A stretch of 39,691 bases of DNA from an uncultured Clostridia bacterium (GTDB taxonomy: Bacteria > Bacillota > Clostridia > TANB77 > CAG-508), in assembly GCA_947627265.1 (NCBI GenBank), contig CANQVM010000007.1, positions 1-39,691 on the forward strand, written 5' to 3'. Positions 27,240-35,353 of this stretch are shown here, piece by piece; the first letter of the stretch is position 1; each line of letters starts with the position of its first letter. The notes under the pieces were generated by a model. The model made no database searches. It was not told where the DNA came from and saw only the letters and a list, made by a program, of their open reading frames with translations. A program made the position numbers and the translations under genes.

Positions 27240-29429
27240 TTAACATCCCATTACTTCTATATTTTTTGCAACTAAATTTCCTTTTTGTTGTTCTTTTTCT
27301 TGCAATGTAACATATAGAGTGTCTTGTCTTTTTTGCATTTTTTGTAATTCCTGCAATTGGCTTTGTGTACTTCCCATTATTTGTGTATCTGCTTTTACCA
27401 AAATTTCACCTTCAAAATTTTGTGCATTTTGATTACTATCCCACCATGTTATTCTACATGTAAGATAAATATTTTGTCCACTTTGTTTAATTTGTTTAAT
27501 ATATGCCGTTATTTCTTTTTGCCCTGCAAGCTTACTTTTAATATCTTCTGCTGAATATTTAATTAATTGTGTCTCTTGAACTTGAGTCTGTTGTGACTGG
27601 ATCTGTTCTTGTGCTTGTGATGTTTGTACTTGCTGTGATTGTTGCTGTTGTTGTGACTCTGACTTTGTTTGTACTGATTGCATATCATAAGAATATGTAA
27701 CATCATTAAAATTTCTATAAATACAATTAATATTAATTGCTTTACTTAAGCAAAATAAATTAACATAGTATTCACCTGTTTTTTCCATTCCCTTAAAATA
27801 AAGTGTTACTCCTCCAATTCGTGTTTCTATTTTGTCAATTTGATATTTTGTTATTGTTGCTATTACATTTGTTTTTTCAAACTGTTCTTCTGGTATGTCT
27901 TGTGACATATTAATATTATTGTTTTCTTTAAAATTCTCTAATGCTTGTTTTGTTGTTAATTTTACACTATAAATACCTTGTTCATATTTTTTTAGTTCAT
28001 TAGACCAACTCGGTACTTGATAATATATTGGCTCTAAAATTCGATACTCTTTACTATCTAACATTCCGTAGCATTCTTGCTTCTTTGAAGTTTGTTTTTC
28101 TAATAATTTTTCTAAATTTTCTTTATATTTTATATTGTTTTTAACAACTATTCCACCTTCATCTGTTCTTTTAATAACATTATAATTTTCCTTTTGAAAT
28201 GCAATAATGTAATTTTTACTAATTGTATTATAATCCAATTCTATGTAACTTTCTTCTTTTTCAATTTTCTTTATATCATCTTGTAATAATTTCGCACCTT
28301 CTCCTACTCCATCTATACATTTTGTTAATTGATTAATTAAATCATTATAATCTTCTTTAGATGGCTCATATACGTAATATTTATCCTCATTTTTTATTTT
28401 ATATACAATTCTATCAGGTGTTTCAAAATATTTCACATTATTATAAGATACTTCCTCTGATGGTTTAATTTGAGTAAAAACCAACAATCCAATGCATAAA
28501 GTTAGTGTTAATGTTGTTATACCTATTAATGCTTTATATTCTTTAAATTTATCCGATAATTTTATCATTTTAATTCTTCTTTCCATATTTTTTTTGCTAT
28601 CTGTAACATATAATAATCTATTAGTTATTTTTTCTTCTTTTGATATTGGTAGTAAACTAACTAAAGCTTTAGCATATTCTTTATCCTTGTTATGCGGTAT
28701 GTTTTTTATTACTAATTCATCTGCTTTTAATTCCATATCTTGTCTTATTTGTTTAAAACAAAACCATAGTATTGGATTAAACCAATACACAAATGTTATA
28801 AGCAAAAGTATAAAATTCAAAAATGTATCTTTTCGTTTATAATGTGATAATTCGTGCATAAAAATATATTTTAAAACATCATCTGGTTTTTCTAAAATTT
28901 CTTGTGTTAAAAGTATTTTTGGTTGTAAAAAGCCATAAATACAAGGTACTATTTTATTTTTCTGATTTATCAATTTTATATTTCTTTTAATTTTTAAGCT
29001 TTGTTTTGCTTCATCTAATATTTTTAGAATTCTTTCCTCTTTTATCTCTTCTTTTCCTATTTTTAGCTTCATTTTTATTACATTAAATATATAAACAATA
29101 GCAAAAGTTGTCATCCCCAATAGCCATATATACGTTAGTATTTTTCCGTAATAATTGTATGTAAAATTCACTTTTATTTTTTCAATATAATTTGTAAAAT
29201 TTACTATTGTATTAAGTTGTTCATTGCTACTATATAGTGTTATTCTAAATGGAATTATTAAGCTAATTAATAGTAATATCCACATAGCAAATTTCCACAT
29301 TGGCGATATTTTTTTATCAAATATTTTTCTTAATAATAATATAATTGCTACAAAACTTGCTATAAATGCCATATATAAAATATTCGTAAATATCTTTTGA
29401 ATAAATAGCATATCCATAATTCCTTTCAT
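27240..29429 (-). CDS. blaR1: BlaR1/MecR1-like M56 membrane metalloprotease lacking a penicillin-binding sensor
   Basis: This 729-aa protein has about four N-terminal membrane helices and a zinc protease site HELSH (about 192-196, FMHELSHYKRKD), as in BlaR1/MecR1. On activation such proteases lead to cleavage of BlaI. A further transmembrane helix (LIGITTLTLTLCIGLLVF, about 300) precedes an extracytoplasmic region of roughly 420 residues. In that region I find no SxxK/SxN/KTG set, so it is not a classical covalent beta-lactam sensor. It contains a Gln-rich linker (SESQQQQQSQQ onward) and a final small beta-type domain. Its start overlaps blaI by 4 bases (ATGA). Alternative ATGs lie at 29417 and 29411. 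Confidence 0.88.
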   Translation of the reverse strand: MKGIMDMLFIQKIFTNILYMAFIASFVAIILLLRKIFDKKISPMWKFAMWILLLISLIIPFRITLYSSNEQLNTIVNFTNYIEKIKVNFTYNYYGKILTYIWLLGMTTFAIVYIFNVIKMKLKIGKEEIKEERILKILDEAKQSLKIKRNIKLINQKNKIVPCIYGFLQPKILLTQEILEKPDDVLKYIFMHELSHYKRKDTFLNFILLLITFVYWFNPILWFCFKQIRQDMELKADELVIKNIPHNKDKEYAKALVSLLPISKEEKITNRLLYVTDSKKNMERRIKMIKLSDKFKEYKALIGITTLTLTLCIGLLVFTQIKPSEEVSYNNVKYFETPDRIVYKIKNEDKYYVYEPSKEDYNDLINQLTKCIDGVGEGAKLLQDDIKKIEKEESYIELDYNTISKNYIIAFQKENYNVIKRTDEGGIVVKNNIKYKENLEKLLEKQTSKKQECYGMLDSKEYRILEPIYYQVPSWSNELKKYEQGIYSVKLTTKQALENFKENNNINMSQDIPEEQFEKTNVIATITKYQIDKIETRIGGVTLYFKGMEKTGEYYVNLFCLSKAININCIYRNFNDVTYSYDMQSVQTKSESQQQQQSQQVQTSQAQEQIQSQQTQVQETQLIKYSAEDIKSKLAGQKEITAYIKQIKQSGQNIYLTCRITWWDSNQNAQNFEGEILVKADTQIMGSTQSQLQELQKMQKRQDTLYVTLQEKEQQKGNLVAKNIEVMGC

Positions 29430-29800
29430 TCTTCTATTAAATCTATTAATTCTTGTAAATCTTTTTTAGTTATTTTTTTATCTTCGACAAAGTTTAGTAA
29501 AAGCTTGTTTGTGCTACCATTGTAAAGTTTATCTAAAAAATTTTCATTAGCTTTTTTCAAATATTGCTCTTGTGAAATTGCTGTTTTAAATATATTTTCT
29601 TTTTTATTTTCTGAAGCACTTGATTTAACACTGCCTTTATCTACTAAACGATATAATAAGGTTTTTATAGTACTTTTATTTTTTATTTCTTTAAAGCTTA
29701 ATTGATTAACAATTTCATTTAATGTTAGTGGCTCTGACTTCCACAAAACGTTCATTACTTGTAATTCTGCATCTGTAATTTCGTATTTTTTGTTTTTCAC
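29426..29800 (-). CDS. blaI: BlaI/MecI-family repressor
   Basis: This 124-aa winged-helix repressor begins ITDAELQVMNVLWKSEPLTL, the hallmark of BlaI/MecI (PF03965). It includes NKSTIKTLLYRLVDKGSV for DNA recognition and a C-terminal dimerisation helix with LLNFVEDKKITKKDLQEL. It should repress the blaI-blaR1-PBP operon from the dyad at 29858-29898. It overlaps blaR1 by 4 bases, so translation is coupled. Confidence 0.95.
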   Translation of the reverse strand: MKNKKYEITDAELQVMNVLWKSEPLTLNEIVNQLSFKEIKNKSTIKTLLYRLVDKGSVKSSASENKKENIFKTAISQEQYLKKANENFLDKLYNGSTNKLLLNFVEDKKITKKDLQELIDLIEE

Positions 29801-29857
29801 TATTAATTTCTTCCTTTCTAATCTTAAAATTTAATCTGAAATTATAAATATATAAAA

Positions 29858-29910
29858 AGTTACAGTTGTAAACTCTTATATAGTTTACAACTGTAACTCT
29901 ACTTTGTCAA
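29858..29910 (-). promoter_or_regulatory. blaI promoter with two BlaI operator boxes
   Basis: On the minus strand TTGACA (29910-29905) is followed after 17 bases by TAAACT as -10. A perfect 17-bp inverted repeat, AGTTACAGTTGTAAACT (29858-29874 and 29882-29898) with a 7-base spacer, contains two TACAnnTGTA boxes, the BlaI/MecI operator consensus. One box lies within the -35/-10 spacer and runs into the -10; the other lies over the expected start of transcription. Repression by BlaI is therefore well supported. Confidence 0.92.
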
Positions 29911-29947
29911 GTACCTTTCCTAAAACTATTTTCTCAAATATTTTTAA

Positions 29948-30421
29948 TTAGTGTCTATTTTTGAATCTACCTTCTGGTATATCATGTAGGCATATTGCTA
30001 TTGCCAAGCTCAAACCTAATTTTAATGATGCATCAAATCCTGAACCAATTGCTAGACCCTCAGGAAAATTATGTATAGCTAACCCAATAGATACAATTAT
30101 ACCTGTTTTTAATAATGTATTTTTACCTTTCTTAAACTTTTTATTGGTACTAAATTTCTTTTCGACTAGTAAATCACAAAATATCATTGCAGTAATTCCT
30201 ATAATAGCTCCTAAAATTGTACTAAAAATACTGCTAATCCCTAAAGCTTCTGGTATTAGGTCAAAACATATAACAGACATCATAAGTCCAGATGCAAAAG
30301 ATAATATAAAACTTAAAAATTTATTAGAGTGGTTTTTTATTACCACCCCTATAATTCCTCCTAATGTTGTTCCAAATGTGCCAAAAAATAACCCCATTAA
30401 CGTTGTTTTTAATATATCCAT
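29948..30421 (-). pseudogene. 5' fragment of the ZIP-family metal transporter interrupted by the element
   Basis: The start is the ATG at 30421 (MDILKTTLMGLFFGTFG), with AAGGAG eight bases upstream. It has about five membrane helices and both ZIP metal-site motifs HNFPEG and HDIPEG. After PEG the frame runs into the element and adds only RFKNRH before a stop. The lost C-terminal helices are at 22691-22989. ZIP proteins move Zn2+, Mn2+ or Fe2+ into the cytoplasm. The truncated product probably does not work. Confidence 0.9.
29968..29978. other. Right attachment site core
   Basis: This is the second copy of TACCTTCTGGT, inside the HDIPEG codons of the ZIP 5' fragment. The element side (minus strand) continues GATTCAAAAATAGACAC, which mirrors the left end. 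Confidence 0.8.
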
Positions 30422-30614
30422 TAAAAAACTCCTTAAAATAAACTTTTTAAATATCACTTATTTTCAGTTTATTTTATGGAGTTTTATTTTATTACTTTAT
30501 TAATTTTTTAATTTATTTTATTATTTGAATTTTATAATTAAATTTATATTTTTAGTTAAATTATAATTAGTTTGATATTTCAATATGAAATTTAAAATTT
30601 TTTGCGTAGATTTT

Positions 30615-31673
30615 TTATTCTTCTCCCTTTAATCTTTCTGCCCTGTCAGCTGTAATTAAATTATCAACCATTTCATCAATATCTCCATTTAAAAAGTTTT
30701 CAATTTGAAAAATGCTCATTCCAATTCTATGGTCAGTTATTCTTCCTTGGGGATAATTATATGTTCTTATTTTTTCGCTTCTATCCCCTGAACCAACTTG
30801 TATTTTTCTACTATTAGCTATTTCATTATCTTGTTTTTCTTTTTCTATTTCATATAATTTTGTTCTAAGCATTTTCATAGCATTATCTTTATTTTGAAAT
30901 TGAGATCTTTCTGTTTGGCATTCTACAACAATCCCTGTTGGTTCGTGAATTAATCTTACGGCAGAAGATGTTTTATTAATATGTTGTCCTCCTGCTCCTG
31001 AAGCTCTAAATACTTCCATTTTTATATCAGCCGGATTAATTTCTATTTCTACATCTTCAACAACAGGAAGTACAGCGACTGTAGCTGTAGAAGTATGAAT
31101 TCTTCCGCTACTTTCTGTATCTGGTACTCTTTGTACTCTGTGTACACCACTTTCAAATTTTAGTCTACTATAAACACCTTTCCCTGTAATCATAAAAGAT
31201 ATTTCTTTATAACCACCAAGTCCTGTTTCATTTTCATTTAATACTTCTAATTTCCAATGTTTTTTTTCTGCATACATTGAATACATTCTAAATAAAGTTC
31301 CCGCAAAAAGTGCTGCTTCTTCTCCTCCTGCTCCAGCCCTAATTTCACACATAATATTTTTATCATCATCTGGATCTTTTGGTATTAATAAAATTTTTAG
31401 CTCTTCTTCTAATTTTGGTAATTGCTCTTTTGAATTATTATACTCTTCTTCTGCAAGTTCTTTCATATCTGGATCTTGCATTAATTCTTCCGCTTCTTTC
31501 ATTGATTGCTTTGCTTTTTTATATTCTCTAAATTTCATTACAATTTCTTCCATTCCAGCATGCTCTTTCATAAGCTTTTGCCATTCTGATTGATTAGATA
31601 TTACTTCTGGATCTGATATCATTTTCGTTAATTCCTCATATCTTTTTTCAACTGCCTCTAACTTATCAAACAT
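30615..31673 (-). CDS. prfA: Peptide chain release factor 1
   Basis: This 352-aa factor starts at the ATG at 31673 ([15 protein letters not shown]), with AAAGGAAG upstream. The longer reading to 31709 starts inside the leader. It terminates translation at UAA and UAG. The catalytic GGQ is in [15 protein letters not shown]. The tripeptide position expected as PxT in RF1 reads PDT ([14 protein letters not shown]). No frameshift is present, unlike RF2 genes. Confidence 0.96.
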   Translation of the reverse strand: MFDKLEAVEKRYEELTKMISDPEVISNQSEWQKLMKEHAGMEEIVMKFREYKKAKQSMKEAEELMQDPDMKELAEEEYNNSKEQLPKLEEELKILLIPKDPDDDKNIMCEIRAGAGGEEAALFAGTLFRMYSMYAEKKHWKLEVLNENETGLGGYKEISFMITGKGVYSRLKFESGVHRVQRVPDTESSGRIHTSTATVAVLPVVEDVEIEINPADIKMEVFRASGAGGQHINKTSSAVRLIHEPTGIVVECQTERSQFQNKDNAMKMLRTKLYEIEKEKQDNEIANSRKIQVGSGDRSEKIRTYNYPQGRITDHRIGMSIFQIENFLNGDIDEMVDNLITADRAERLKGEE

Positions 31674-31709
31674 ATTAATTTCTTCCTTTCTTTTATTCGC
31701 TCTAAGCAT

Positions 31710-31933
31710 TATACTATATTTTCCTATTTTTTACAAGTTAATTTACCTGAAATTTCTTTATTTATAAAAAACAGACCTACGCCATAAAATATAATATAAA
31801 ACGCATATAATAAAATTTATTATATGCGCACCAATATAAACTATCAGTTAAAGGTACATTTTAAGCTACATCCCCGTAACTTTTCTTACTAAGACTTTGC
31901 ATACGGAAAGTGGCCAATAAAAAGGTATCCCAT
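31710..31933 (-). terminator. Intergenic stretch with a strong hairpin and a possible structured RNA
   Basis: Arms CGCATATAATAAA / TTTATTATATGCG form a 13-bp near-palindrome (31802-31828), followed on the minus strand by TTTTAT. This is a likely terminator for the yhaN-type transcript. Between it and the yhaN stop (about 31850-31925) the G+C rises. CCGTA and TACGG pair around CTTAGTAAG, and ATGTAGC follows. It could be a short RNA or 3' UTR element. I do not recognise a riboswitch class. Confidence 0.45.
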
Positions 31934-33928
31934 TTATAATTCAATTAAATTATAATTTATATTTGTATTATTTAATATTTCTTCTTCACGCTTTGTACAT
32001 GTAAATAAAATAACTTGATGATTTTCAAATTTGTCATTTATATATTTTAGTATATTTTCTAATCTCTCAGTATCGTAAAAAGCAAAAACCTCATCTAAAA
32101 TAATTGGCATAGTTTCTTCTGATAATTCTTCTATCATGGATAGTCTTAAAGATAAATATAATTGGTCTATTGTTCCTACACTTAATTTAGATGCTGGCAC
32201 ATAGTTTCCATTTTCTAATTCTACAATTAAACCCACCTCATCATTAAATCTAATATTTGTATATCTTCCATTTGTTATTTCGGAAATATTTTCAGAGAGT
32301 TCTTGTGTAAACTTAGGGGTTACTGTATTTTTCATTTTCTCATAAGCTTTAGTTATAATTTCTTTTGCAAGTTCAAAACTTAAATTAATTTTTTCTAAAG
32401 TTAACATTTTTTCTTTATTGTTAACTAGTTCTTCTTCAATTTTTGATAAGTTTTCTAATTTTGGTTCTATATTTTTTTGATCTAAATTTAAAGTATATAA
32501 TTCCATTTTTTTATTATTAATTTCATTTTGTAAATTTTCTATTTCAAAATTTATATTTTCTATATTTAAAAAAATATTTATTTTATTTTTTGGTATTTTA
32601 TTTATATATTTATTTTTTACTTTTTCTTTTTCTAAATTAATTTTTAAATTTAAATTATTTTTTACTTTTATTATTTCTTCTTCTAAATTAATATTATTTT
32701 TTTCAATTAAATTAATTTCATTTTTTAAATTATTTATTTCTATATTTATTTTTTCAATATTATTTAATTTATTTATTTGTGTATCTATATTTTCAATATT
32801 ATTTATTTTATTATTGTTTATTTTTTTATATAAAATAGTAATGGCTAAAAATACTGGTACTGTAGGCATAAAAATATATTGTAAAATATTATTTTTTATA
32901 AAAATAAATTGTAAAATATTAATTAATATTAATAAAATAAAAAATAAAATAATTATTTTATTTTCTTTTTTATTTAATTTATTATTTATTATTTTTTTAT
33001 TATTTAATTCTGAAATATTATTTTTTATTTTTTCATAATTTAATTCTAAAATATTTTTATTATTATTTTTTATTTCTTCTATTTTATTTTTAATAATATT
33101 TATTTTTTCTATATTTTCTTTTTTTATATTTTCTTTTATTTTTATTTTTTCTTTTTCAAATTTTTCATTTTCATTTATTAATTTAATTTCTTTTAAAAAA
33201 CTATTTTGATTTTCTAATTCTATAATTTCCTTTTCAAGTTGATTTTTATTTACTTGAATTTCGTATTTTGAACTTTCATATCTGTTTAGTTCTTTCTTTT
33301 GGCTTTCTAACTCCTCTATTTTTCTATCTATTATATTAATTGGTTTTTCCCTAGATCTTTTTGTTCCAATTTCATCTAATTGCCTTCTATTTATTCTATC
33401 AATTGCTCTATTATAAGAAATATTATCATCGCCTGTTCCTACTAAGTTAGCTATTTTTTGAACTAACATACTTTGTTCTTGTTTTTCTAATTTAACTTCT
33501 TGCTGACCTACTACTACAGTAGATAAAAATAATTCCTCATCTACTTTTGTTTGTTCATAAAAAAATTCATTTCCTTTTAATTTATTAATATTAAAATCTT
33601 TAGAAATATCTTCTTTATTTTCATTAAATATTTTTGGGTTTTTCTTTTTAAAATCTCTATATATTTCATACTTTTTTTTGTTATTTAATTCATATTCTAT
33701 TTTTCCTGAAAATTCTTCTCCTACCCAAGGAGTGTATTTTTCAAAATCAGAATATTCTTTTCCATTTTTATTTTTAGAAATTCCATAAAATGAATTAACA
33801 ATAAATCTTAAAAATGTGGACTTACCAGATTCATTTTTTCCATATATCAGATTAATACCATCTTTTAAGTTAATTTCTTTATCTCTTAATTTACCATAAG
33901 AATTAATCTTTATTTTATTAATTTTCAA
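31934..33928 (-). CDS. YhaN/SbcC-like ATPase with coiled coil and an internal membrane hairpin
   Basis: This 664-aa SMC/Rad50-type ATPase has Walker A YGKNESGKST near residue 30, a QQEVKLEKQEQSM stretch, a very long Asn/Lys/Ile-rich coiled coil, an SVGTIDQLYLSLRL signature motif and Walker B PIILDEVFAFYD. In the middle (about 320-370) two hydrophobic segments (IIILFFILLILINILQFIF and FMPTVPVFLAITILY) suggest a membrane hairpin. With the nuclease partner, whose stop lies 10 bases upstream of its start, it likely processes DNA ends. DNA for the coiled coil is extremely T-rich on the plus strand. Family naming is by motifs. Confidence 0.85.
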   Translation of the reverse strand: MKINKIKINSYGKLRDKEINLKDGINLIYGKNESGKSTFLRFIVNSFYGISKNKNGKEYSDFEKYTPWVGEEFSGKIEYELNNKKKYEIYRDFKKKNPKIFNENKEDISKDFNINKLKGNEFFYEQTKVDEELFLSTVVVGQQEVKLEKQEQSMLVQKIANLVGTGDDNISYNRAIDRINRRQLDEIGTKRSREKPINIIDRKIEELESQKKELNRYESSKYEIQVNKNQLEKEIIELENQNSFLKEIKLINENEKFEKEKIKIKENIKKENIEKINIIKNKIEEIKNNNKNILELNYEKIKNNISELNNKKIINNKLNKKENKIIILFFILLILINILQFIFIKNNILQYIFMPTVPVFLAITILYKKINNNKINNIENIDTQINKLNNIEKINIEINNLKNEINLIEKNNINLEEEIIKVKNNLNLKINLEKEKVKNKYINKIPKNKINIFLNIENINFEIENLQNEINNKKMELYTLNLDQKNIEPKLENLSKIEEELVNNKEKMLTLEKINLSFELAKEIITKAYEKMKNTVTPKFTQELSENISEITNGRYTNIRFNDEVGLIVELENGNYVPASKLSVGTIDQLYLSLRLSMIEELSEETMPIILDEVFAFYDTERLENILKYINDKFENHQVILFTCTKREEEILNNTNINYNLIEL

Positions 33929-33938
33929 TTTTTCACCT

Positions 33939-35066
33939 CTATTCTAATGCTTCTAACCCTATTTCTATTGCTTTTAAAATTATATCTAATTTTTCTTGTT
34001 TTTCGTTTTTTATTTCTTCATTATCTGTATTTTTATACTCTTCTTTTTTTAATTGCACTAACATCTCTTTTATAAATAGACCTTTTAAAGTTGTGTCATT
34101 TGCTATTTTTTCTAAATCGTATGCTATTTTGGTTTGATCTTTTATTTTAATTATTCTTTCATTTTTTATATATTTTAATAAATCGTATTTGTTAATTTCA
34201 AAATTTCTATTTCCACTTAAAATTATTTCTATATACTGGTTTTGCTTTATTTCTATATTGTTTATTTTTTCAATTAAATCTTCTTTAGAAAATATTTCAG
34301 TTATATCTATTTCTTTTTTTACAAAAGCCTCTTCATCTAATGGAATAAACTCTAATTTTAAGACATCTTTTTCTAGTTCGCCTACCATCATACCGTGGTC
34401 TCCTGGCTCATCAAATCCTAAAGCTATTGTAGAACCTGGATAAACTATTTTTTTATCTTCTTTGTTATCGTTATTTAAGTTAGTAGTATTATGAATATGC
34501 CCTAACGCTATATAATCAAATCCTTTTTCTTTTAATTTCTTAGAAGATATATTATTATAATTTTTGTCTTCATCTTTATTAGCATCTAAATTAGCATGAA
34601 CTATTAATATGTTTATTTTTTCTTTATTTTCTATTTCTAATTCTTCTATTTCAGAATTATAGCAATAAAAATCATCAAATCCAAATCCATATATATCTGC
34701 TTCTTCTGTTTCTATTTTTTCTATTTTAGAACCGAAGATTTTTACATTTTTGCTCCATTCAAATTTATTATAATAAGAATTTTTAAGATATGGATCGTGG
34801 TTTCCTGGTGATATAAATACTTTAGTCTCTGGTATTTCTTTAAATAAGTTATTTATGTATTGTATAGTTGATTGCTTAATATACTCTTGCTCATAAAAAT
34901 CACCAGATATAAAAAAATATTCTATTTTATTTTCTTTTATATAATCTATAATTTTCTTAAATATTTTTCGTTGTTCTAGTCTTCTTAAATCACCCAAGAT
35001 ATTTTTATCTGATAGTCTTACAAAAGGACTATCAAAGTGCATATCTGCTATATGTACAAATTTCAT
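33939..35066 (-). CDS. YhaO/SbcD-like calcineurin-type DNA exonuclease
   Basis: This 375-aa metallophosphoesterase begins MKFVHIADMHFDSPF and shows the full metal site series: DxH, SGDFYE, SPGNHDP, IVHANLD and GHIHN. The C-terminal part is acidic and helical and probably contacts the ATPase partner. It lies just upstream of the YhaN-like gene (10-base gap), so the two form an Mre11-Rad50-like pair. Confidence 0.9.
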   Translation of the reverse strand: MKFVHIADMHFDSPFVRLSDKNILGDLRRLEQRKIFKKIIDYIKENKIEYFFISGDFYEQEYIKQSTIQYINNLFKEIPETKVFISPGNHDPYLKNSYYNKFEWSKNVKIFGSKIEKIETEEADIYGFGFDDFYCYNSEIEELEIENKEKINILIVHANLDANKDEDKNYNNISSKKLKEKGFDYIALGHIHNTTNLNNDNKEDKKIVYPGSTIALGFDEPGDHGMMVGELEKDVLKLEFIPLDEEAFVKKEIDITEIFSKEDLIEKINNIEIKQNQYIEIILSGNRNFEINKYDLLKYIKNERIIKIKDQTKIAYDLEKIANDTTLKGLFIKEMLVQLKKEEYKNTDNEEIKNEKQEKLDIILKAIEIGLEALE

Positions 35067-35276
35067 CTTTTCTCCTCTTTCAATTTTATATATCGTGATA
35101 ATTCTACTACATTTTTATTTTTTTTTCAATAGAATAGCGAAAATTTTTTTGGTTTATGTTATTAGATAGTTATAATTCAAAGCTTACAAACTTTACAACT
35201 CATAATAATTATAATAATTAATTTAAATGTAAATTGTAACTGATTATAAAAAAAGTGGCTGTAAAAAAAGTCCAAT

Positions 35277-35322
35277 AAAAAATTAGATTTGTATCAAGAA
35301 TATGATACAAATCTAATTTTTT
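35277..35322. terminator. Strong bidirectional terminator
   Basis: Perfect 20-bp arms (35277-35296 and 35303-35322) have a 6-base loop, A6 at one end and T6 at the other, 31 bases after the coupling-protein stop. The rest of 35087-35353 holds no gene. It has a short direct repeat, AAAAAAAGT-type, around 35250. Confidence 0.88.
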
Positions 35323-35353
35323 ATCTTATCTTTTATAATACAAATAATTTTTA

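Larger units (their letters stand above)
22980..29978 (-). mobile_element. Serine-recombinase element of about 7 kb carrying a blaI-blaR1-PBP operon
   Basis: The element is bounded by an 11-bp direct repeat, TACCTTCTGGT, at 22980-22990 and 29968-29978. One copy joined to the two flanks rebuilds an uninterrupted ZIP gene reading LHDIPEGISMAIPM. Inside the core, the two ends carry an imperfect inverted repeat (TCAAAGTAGACA at the left, TCAAAAATAGACA at the right when read inward), as expected for recombinase half-sites. Cargo in minus-strand order is blaI, blaR1, PBP, a 34-aa ORF and the large serine recombinase next to the left end. No conjugation genes are present, so transfer would need helper functions. 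Confidence 0.87.

Noticed and set aside
29961..30503. A 180-aa plus-strand ORF
   Set aside because: It is antisense to the ZIP 5' fragment, has no ribosome site, and its coding-strand partner has canonical ZIP motifs.
30615..31709. A programmed frameshift in the release-factor gene
   Set aside because: The gene is RF1 (PDT tripeptide position, no in-frame early stop), not RF2, and the frame is intact.
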